From Acinetobacter tibetensis (lineage in GTDB: Bacteria; Pseudomonadota; Gammaproteobacteria; Pseudomonadales; Moraxellaceae): DNA of 64,000 bases. The notes under the pieces are model-generated. The model saw only the letters and a program-made list of their open reading frames with translations. It made no database searches and had not been told where the DNA came from. A program made the translations under genes and the position numbers. Position 1 is the stretch's first letter; each line of letters opens with the position of its first letter. Below are positions 58,854 through 64,000 of the stretch, one piece after another. Location of the stretch: NCBI RefSeq assembly GCF_023824315.1, contig NZ_CP098732.1:2480001-2544000 (forward strand), read 5' to 3'.

Positions 58854-60335
58854 TGTTAGAACCCATTTAAAGTGTCTATATTCTCACCAATAAAAATGTC
58901 TGGTCTATGATGCGCATCAACATCATGGACTGGATATACATTTGAGATGCTGATCACTATGTCTGACAAGGAAATTCAACGTCTTGCAGTTCTGCAAGAT
59001 GTTCGAGATCTACGTATTACACAAGTCCGTGCTGCTGAAATTCTGAATCTTTCAACCCGTCAAATTACTCGGTTATTGCAGAAGCTAAAGCAAGATGGTA
59101 TTTCAGGCCTGACACATGCCAGTCGTGGTCAACCTGGCCATCGTCGTCATGATGAAGCTGTAAAGTCTGAATGCCTTTCCCTTATTTCTGAACATCTGCT
59201 GGGCTTTGGCCCAACCTTGGCTCATGAGAAGCTCAGTAGCATATTTGGTCTGAATATTCCTGTGGAAACGGTTCGTCGCTGGATGACTGCCAATGAACTC
59301 TGGATTCCGCGATCCAAACGCCTGAAACGTCCATATCAGCCTCGATATAACCGTGATTGCTTCGGTGAACTGATCCAGATTGATGGTTCATATCATGACT
59401 GGTTTGAAGGACGAGCCGCCAAATGCTGTTTGCTGGTTTATATCGATGACGCGACTGGAAAGCTGTTGCATCTGCGCTTTTGTGATGCTGAAACGACCTT
59501 TGACTATATGCTTTCCACCCAAGCCTACATTGAGCAATATGGTAAGCCGCTGGCCTTTTATAGCGACAAACATTCGGTATTCAGAGTGAACCAGAAATCC
59601 AGTCAGGACAGCCAGATCACGCAATTTGGCCGGATCCTGAATGAGTTAAACATTGATATTATCTTTGCCAACTCACCACAGGCCAAAGGTCGTGTTGAAC
59701 GCGCCAACAGGACACTTCAGGATCGTCTGATCAAGGAAATGCGCCTGGAAGGTATTTGCTCGATTGCCGAAGCAAATGCGTGGCTGCCCTGCTTTATTGA
59801 GCAATTCAATCAGAAGTTTGCCAAGTGTGCGAGAAATTCCAAGAACTTGCATCGCCCTTTAACAGAGTCTGATGCTGAATTGGAGGATATTTTCACCTGG
59901 CAGGAACCACGCAAAGTTACGAAGAACCTAACCATCACGTATGACAAGTGTATTTATATGCTTGAGCCAACAGCACTGAATCATAAGCTTGTTGGGCAAT
60001 ACATTTCATTTCTGGAGTATCCAGATGGCACTGTGGCAATCATGCATGAAGGACGGAAGCTCAACTACAGTATTTTTAATAAATTGGTTGGACAACAGCA
60101 AAATGCAGTGGTTGAGAATAAAAGATTAGGCTCGGTTCTGGCCCATATCCAACAACAGCATGAAGAGTTGGAAAAACAGAATAAACGTTCCCGTCTCAAG
60201 AAAAGTATGCCGAGTCGTAAAGCTCAGAAAGCGGTTATTGAACAAAGAAATTTAAATCCTGTTCTTGACTCTTGCAGTTAAAAACAGGACATTTTAAATG
60301 GTTTATCGCATAGACATTTTAATTGGTGAATAACA
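58854..60335 (+). mobile_element. Insertion sequence, IS1202/ISNCY type
   Basis: 1482 bp. Both ends start TGTTA and carry two copies, 24 bases apart, of a CCAWTWAAARTGTC motif. Inner words TCACCAATAAAAATGTCT (58884) and its partner at 60312 match 17/18. The left end is 5 bases (GCGTT) from the XerC half of pdif site 2; the right flank is GGAAA, so no target duplication is seen. Confidence 0.8.
58947..60281 (+). CDS. DDE transposase, ISNCY/IS1202 family
   Basis: 444 aa. An N-terminal helix-turn-helix (RAAEILNLSTRQITRLLQKL) is followed by an integrase-core DDE domain with D146 (QIDGSYHDW), D207 (FYSDKHSVF) and E251 (GRVERANRTL), all intact. The C-terminal K/R-rich tail is usual. Start ATG 58947, or 58959. 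Apparently functional; it is the only gene of the IS. Confidence 0.9.
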   Translation: MLITMSDKEIQRLAVLQDVRDLRITQVRAAEILNLSTRQITRLLQKLKQDGISGLTHASRGQPGHRRHDEAVKSECLSLISEHLLGFGPTLAHEKLSSIFGLNIPVETVRRWMTANELWIPRSKRLKRPYQPRYNRDCFGELIQIDGSYHDWFEGRAAKCCLLVYIDDATGKLLHLRFCDAETTFDYMLSTQAYIEQYGKPLAFYSDKHSVFRVNQKSSQDSQITQFGRILNELNIDIIFANSPQAKGRVERANRTLQDRLIKEMRLEGICSIAEANAWLPCFIEQFNQKFAKCARNSKNLHRPLTESDAELEDIFTWQEPRKVTKNLTITYDKCIYMLEPTALNHKLVGQYISFLEYPDGTVAIMHEGRKLNYSIFNKLVGQQQNAVVENKRLGSVLAHIQQQHEELEKQNKRSRLKKSMPSRKAQKAVIEQRNLNPVLDSCS

Positions 60336-60554
60336 GGAAATTTTCCTATAAGCATCAATATCTTAGTCAAAGATATTCTAGGGTTCAGCGCACTGGAACA
60401 GCTTTTTAGTGATTTTTCATGTTCCACCGTCAATAAACAATCAAATTTCCACGGCTTTATGTAGTCTCATTTAACCCTAAAACAGAAAAAAATATCCAGA
60501 TAAAATAAGAATAGATGTCCAAGCAGTTATTGATTTTGCAGAATATCTCGTTCT
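60336..60554. other. Non-coding stretch right of the IS
   Basis: 219 bases before the first right-hand paired-heptamer motif. A short hairpin GGAACA...TGTTCC (60395-60425) surrounds a T-rich segment. No gene is visible. Confidence 0.4.
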
Positions 60555-61311
60555 GTGTCGCTACGTGTCGCAAAAAGGCTCTAAATCTTGTACGACAGGG
60601 TATCTTTATTTTGCTAAACAAGATGCCAATAAAATAATCTCTAAAAACACACTCAAAGCTAGGCTATACAAGGGTTTTAAACCTTTTGTGAAAAGTGCGT
60701 TTTGTCATGCTACGTCATGCAAGAAAATCGTGTTTTGTCGTTCTACGTCTAACAAAATAGGCTCAATTTTAGAGATACAAGAACAGCTTATTTTTGTTTT
60801 ACAGCCTACTTATTCAAATTTGCATTTATGCCAAGCACCACAAGGGACACGGCGATATTTGAGATTCAATTTCGTATAACTACGTATAACAAGATAGGTG
60901 AAAAAGAGCCTATTCCATCCAAGTACATCCAAGTAATTTTTGCTTTACAGCGCATTGGTGGAAATTGACTTGTAGACCATATAGAGAAAGGCTTACAGCA
61001 GAATTGTAATTTTCATTTCGTAAAGCTACGTAAAGCAAAACCACCTTAAATTATTCTTTACGGCGTTTATTTAATTTCCTTGATGGGACACCCGTAGCAA
61101 GCCCCTTAAAATAACCTCAAAGTTATATGTGGTAAGGCTTACCGTTTAATGATGGTTGCTTGATTCCATCAAGGAACATCAAGGAAAAGTTTGAAAAATC
61201 CCATAATTGAACAAGGTACAACAAGGCAGAAGTAGAGAAATGTATTCTTGTGCTAACCTTCGTAATAGGTAAAAGTTGAAAAATACAGTATTTTATCCAA
61301 GTACATCCAAG
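60555..61311 (+). repeat. Paired-heptamer array, right part
   Basis: Nine motifs of word-TAC-word: GTGTCGC 60555, GTCATGC 60704, GTCGTTC/GTCTAAC 60737 (imperfect), GTATAAC 60874, ATCCAAG 60917, GTAAAGC 61020, ATCAAGG 61168 (AAC spacer), AACAAGG 61210, ATCCAAG 61295. Complements: GCTTTAC at 60942 for GTAAAGC, CCTTGAT at 61078 for ATCAAGG, and GTTTTAC at 60796 (6/7) for GTATAAC. Motifs are usually preceded by TTT or TTC and followed by AAAA or TAAA. A 104-codon open frame at 60565 crosses several motifs and looks accidental. Confidence 0.72.
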
Positions 61312-61396
61312 TAAAAGAATAAGCGATTAATAAAAAAGTCCTATCGTTATTGATAGGACTACTGGTGAGGTTATGTATTGCAGTTTTTTAGGTAAG

Positions 61397-61875
61397 TTAA
61401 TTTTTAAAAGGTCTATCTGGTCTCGAATACATCTTATATTTTAACCATACCAAGAAAGCTGACTCGCCAATCACTAAAACTCCGTAAAAAGTAAAAGCTA
61501 TTAATACCTTAGCCATTCCTTCCACTAACAAATACAGTGATGTGAATGACAAAAGCACTCCACCTGCTAATCTTAATAATGTTATTAATGTATCAACTAA
61601 CCCTTCAGATATGGCCCTTAAAGTTGATTTAGACTTGAAGTTAAAAAATCGATATAGAATCCATAATAAGACTCCAATAAGCAATGAAAAACATGTGGCT
61701 CCTATATTAATACCATCATACTGATCATTTAAAGAATCTATAATCTTTTCAACACCTTTTATCCCTTTAAAAAATATGTTAATCCCATAATAATACAGTT
61801 AATTATTACCACTATCCAAAATTCAATTTTAAAGAAATGCCATATTTGTTTTAGAAAACTTTGATTTTTTTTCAT
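61397..61875 (-). pseudogene. Small multi-pass membrane protein with frame break at T TTT TTA
   Basis: ATG at 61875 opens a 38-codon frame (MKKNQSFLKQIWHFFKIEFW..., one membrane helix) that stops at 61759. The -1 frame joins at T TTT TTA (61774-61768) and continues KGIKGVEKIIDSLNDQYDG with three more membrane helices to 61397, about 159 aa in all. Either a one-base loss, or programmed -1 frameshifting at this canonical heptamer. A TTG at 61684 could start a shorter form. No family recognised; last gene of the island. Confidence 0.55.
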
Positions 61876-62252
61876 ATGAAAAATCCATAATTATTAATAT
61901 GAGTTTATTATAATTTTCTGGCACATTTTTGAATTTATTTCGATTGCCCTAATAGCATTTACTTTTCCCAACCTAACTGCCCTATAGCATCATCCAACTC
62001 ATTAAGAAAAGATTCTTTTGCCATATGTGGTACTGATAATCTTGTTCACCTTAGAATGAGCAATGCTCTAAACCAATTTTCATACGCTAGAACTCATTCA
62101 ATGCATACATCAGTTCGAATCCTAAACAGGGACTCACACCGACGTTCAAATAGCATCAAGTTTAGGCATTTTCAGAAATGAGTACCTATATGAGTACCCA
62201 ATACAAAAATATAATTATTATAATACTTTAATATCAATAGCTTACACATATA
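61876..62252. other. Island right end, non-coding
   Basis: 377 bases without a convincing gene. It holds two direct copies of ATGAGTACC (62178-62186 and 62190-62198) that match the pair before the integrase, and then attR. Confidence 0.55.
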
Positions 62253-62276
62253 GTTCTAGGCGCGCAGGGCGCACCA
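62253..62276 (+). other. attR (imperfect tRNA-Arg 3' end copy)
   Basis: Matches 48896-48919 at 20 of 24 bases, ending CGCAGGGCGCACCA. At the fifth acceptor-stem position it carries G (62268), where the tRNA has A (48911). Confidence 0.75.
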
Positions 62277-62660
62277 TCTTATGGTTTATTTTAGTCTTTA
62301 GCGCTCTAAATTAAATTCAAACAATTGATAGAAGTTATATTTGAGCCAATCTAACAAACCTGCTCCCTTAACCACATTCAACATTTAACAAATAGAAAAA
62401 AGTCTATTCTCGACAATTTTATTCCGATGAACTCAAGAAGTACTCAAAATCAAATGATCATTTGACATCATTAAGTCACAATTCTTGCTATACAATAAAC
62501 TTAGATACCGCAATCTTTAAATTATTCTAAAAGTTTTCAAATCAATTGCTCATCTCCGTTTCTAAAACAAATCAGAAATAAGCTTTGTTAACGATTAGGT
62601 TCATATCTATTTTGTATATATTCTTTGCAGAAAATATGATCTACTGATTATAAAAATAAA
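62277..62660. other. Intergenic region island / chrB
   Basis: 384 very AT-rich bases; I see no gene or RNA. The chrB promoter is expected near its right end. Confidence 0.4.
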
Positions 62661-62689
62661 ATATACTTAACAAAATATGTTGAGTATAT
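62661..62689 (+). promoter_or_regulatory. Inverted-repeat operator before chrB
   Basis: ATATACTTAACA (62661-62672) and TGTTGAGTATAT (62678-62689) pair at 11 of 12 positions around a 5-base centre, ending 3 bases before the chrB ATG. Likely operator for autoregulation by ChrB, which is a chromate-sensitive repressor in studied systems. Confidence 0.65.
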
Positions 62690-62692
62690 AAC

Positions 62693-63613
62693 ATGAAAAT
62701 ATCTTTACTCATCTCTTCACTCCCCACACAAAACACAACCACTCGTATGAGGGTATGGAGATCTCTTAAGGCAAGTGGCGCTGCAACCCTTCGGGATGGG
62801 GTCTATGTACTCCCAATTGCTCATCGCGAAAAATTTGATGCTATTGCTCATGATGTTATTTCTGAGCAAGGAACTGCTTATATATTCCATACAGAGTCCC
62901 TTTCAAATCTTGATCTTTCGACTATTTTCAGTCGAAAAGAAGAATACGATGCTCTTTATAAACAACTTACTGCATTACGAGACCACCTGACTCAAAATCA
63001 AAAGAAAGAGCTGCTCAAGCAAGTTCGTAAACTCCGAAAAAGTATCGATGCACTTGTAGAAATTGACTATTACCCTGACGAAACTCAGGCTCAAGTGCTA
63101 AACGAACTTTCATTATTGGAACGCACTATTGCACGACTTGGTGAAGTTAACGAACCCCAAGCAATGCAAACTCATATTCAACTTTTAGACAAAACAGATT
63201 ATCAAAACCAAATTTGGGCAACTCGAAAAAGACCTTGGATTGATCGCCTAGCCTCTGCATGGCTGATTAAGACTTTTATCGATGCCACACCGACCTTTAT
63301 GTGGTTAGAAACCCCTGCTGATTGCCCCGAAGAGGCCTTAGGTTTTGATTTTGATGGCGCGAGGTTCAGCCACGTGAATCACTGGGTCACTTTTGAAGTT
63401 CTTTTACATAGTTTTAATTTAGAAACACCTGCACTCAAAAAAATCGCTGAAATTGTGCATTACCTTGATGTGGGTGGAATTGAACCACCAGAAGCAATAG
63501 GGATTGAAAAAGTCATGCAAGGTCTTCGAAGCCAAATCAACAATGATGAACAATTATTTGCATTATCCAATCATATTTTTGATGGCCTCTATGCCAACCT
63601 ATCCAGAGAATAA
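62693..63613 (+). CDS. chrB: Chromate resistance protein ChrB
   Basis: 306 aa, full length. The N-terminal ChrB domain ([20 protein letters not shown]), a K/R-rich helical middle ([19 protein letters not shown]) and the C-terminal domain with [20 protein letters not shown] and [11 protein letters not shown] are all recognisable. ChrB senses chromate and controls chrA, and may also assist resistance. The next gene starts 2 bases after its stop. Confidence 0.9.
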   Translation: MKISLLISSLPTQNTTTRMRVWRSLKASGAATLRDGVYVLPIAHREKFDAIAHDVISEQGTAYIFHTESLSNLDLSTIFSRKEEYDALYKQLTALRDHLTQNQKKELLKQVRKLRKSIDALVEIDYYPDETQAQVLNELSLLERTIARLGEVNEPQAMQTHIQLLDKTDYQNQIWATRKRPWIDRLASAWLIKTFIDATPTFMWLETPADCPEEALGFDFDGARFSHVNHWVTFEVLLHSFNLETPALKKIAEIVHYLDVGGIEPPEAIGIEKVMQGLRSQINNDEQLFALSNHIFDGLYANLSRE

Positions 63614-63615
63614 TC

Positions 63616-64000
63616 ATGGAACAAGAACGGATTACATCCCCCGAAGCAGAAATACAAGCTGTTTCATTTTGGCAGGCCTTTCTGTTTTGGCTTAAATTAG
63701 GGTTTATTAGTTTTGGTGGTCCCGCTGGTCAAATCGCGGTTATGCATCAAGAACTGGTCGAACAAAAACGCTGGATTTCCGAGAAACGTTTTTTACATGC
63801 ACTGAACTATTGCATGCTCTTACCAGGCCCTGAAGCACAACAATTGGCGACTTATATTGGTTGGTTAATGCATAGAACCGCTGGGGGTTTAGTTGCAGGC
63901 ATTCTTTTTGTACTCCCATCGCTCTTTATTTTAATTGGCCTTTCATGGGTCTATGTCAAATTTGGTGATGTCCCTATTATTGCTGGACTGTTTTACGGTA
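63616..64000 (+). CDS. chrA: Chromate efflux transporter ChrA (partial)
   Basis: The first 128 residues of a CHR-family membrane transporter: [20 protein letters not shown] and [20 protein letters not shown] are the family signatures, followed by the helix [20 protein letters not shown]. It pumps chromate out of the cell. The gene is cut by the window end. Coupled to chrB. Confidence 0.9.
   Translation, partial: MEQERITSPEAEIQAVSFWQAFLFWLKLGFISFGGPAGQIAVMHQELVEQKRWISEKRFLHALNYCMLLPGPEAQQLATYIGWLMHRTAGGLVAGILFVLPSLFILIGLSWVYVKFGDVPIIAGLFYG

Larger units (their letters stand above)
48896..62276 (+). mobile_element. Integrated P4-like genomic island in tRNA-Arg
   Basis: The left end is the last 24 bases of tRNA-Arg and the right end is a 20/24 copy at 62253-62276. 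Between them lie a P4-type integrase next to the tRNA, AlpA-like and antirepressor regulators, a C4-type RNA, DUF3987 and ssb genes, two iteron clusters, a Fic gene, a pdif module, an IS and a non-coding repeat array. Copies of ATGAGTACC occur near both ends. No capsid, terminase or conjugation genes are seen, so it would need a helper for transfer. Confidence 0.85.

Noticed and set aside
60565..60879. 104-codon open frame
   Set aside because: It runs across four paired-heptamer motifs, has no good ribosome site or recognisable domain, and its residues follow the repeats.
60874..60890. Motif ATTTCGTATAA at 60870 as a third pdif site
   Set aside because: The XerC-like half is perfect, but nothing like TTATGTTAAAT follows after six bases.
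57222..61311. Paired-heptamer array as CRISPR
   Set aside because: The repeated word changes at each motif, spacing is irregular and no cas genes are present.
57222..61311. Paired-heptamer array as integron attC sites
   Set aside because: The nested word order resembles R''-L''-L'-R', but the GTTRRRY/RYYYAAC core words are missing from almost all motifs and there is no integron integrase.
62277..62660. Search for a gene between attR and chrB
   Set aside because: Only short AT-rich frames without ribosome sites or protein likeness.

Overview
The gene content points to an Acinetobacter chromosome: adeIJK efflux operon, pmrCAB, a PAP2 gene upstream of adeI, and AT-rich intergenic DNA. I did not identify the species. 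The window holds about 49 kb of ordinary core genome, a tRNA-anchored island of about 13.4 kb, and the start of a chromate-resistance operon at the right edge.

Core part (1-48.9 kb). 1-6.4 kb, mostly minus strand: 5' end of cysG, serS, an RsiV-like lipoprotein, lolA, a collagen-like trimeric autotransporter, rpmA and rplU. 6.9-17.5 kb, plus strand: ispB, a membrane protein of the so-called site-specific recombinase family, a PAP2 phosphatase, adeIJK and two YbjQ-family genes. 17.7-24.9 kb: SDR dehydrogenase, a conserved hypothetical, valS, a methyltransferase, a DUF559 gene bracketed by GC-rich repeats, and a J-domain protein. 25.5-30.3 kb: a gltIJKL-type amino-acid ABC transporter and an ammonium transporter. 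30.4-37.2 kb: HAD phosphatase, PAP2 phosphatase, pmrB-pmrA-pmrC and a porin. 37.4-48.8 kb: MFS transporter, acyltransferase, patatin-like lipoprotein, NfeD/SPFH pair, putP, ispA, a diguanylate cyclase, a PrpF-family isomerase and an amino-acid permease.

Island (about 48.9-62.3 kb). It sits in the 3' end of tRNA-Arg(CCU), starts with a P4-type integrase and ends at an imperfect copy of the tRNA 3' end. Its left half looks like a P4-type satellite replicon: integrase, AlpA-like regulator, Rha/KilAC antirepressor, a C4-type antisense RNA, a DUF3987 primase/helicase-like gene and ssb (both frameshifted), and two clusters of TTAAGCCATTA iterons 4.7 kb apart. Its right half is accessory. It has a Fic enzyme gene preceded by three 72-bp tandem repeats. 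It also has a non-coding array of at least 13 paired-heptamer motifs, several with complementary words nested upstream. The array is interrupted by a HINT-domain toxin fragment between two inverted XerC/XerD (pdif-like) sites and by an IS1202/ISNCY-type insertion sequence lying exactly 5 bp from one of them. A small membrane-protein gene with a T TTT TTA heptamer at its frame break closes the island.

Right flank: chrB with an inverted-repeat operator, and the start of chrA.

The paired-heptamer array and the Fic-linked repeats are the parts I cannot match to anything I know. No search or folding program was run; all motif and pairing statements come from reading the bases.
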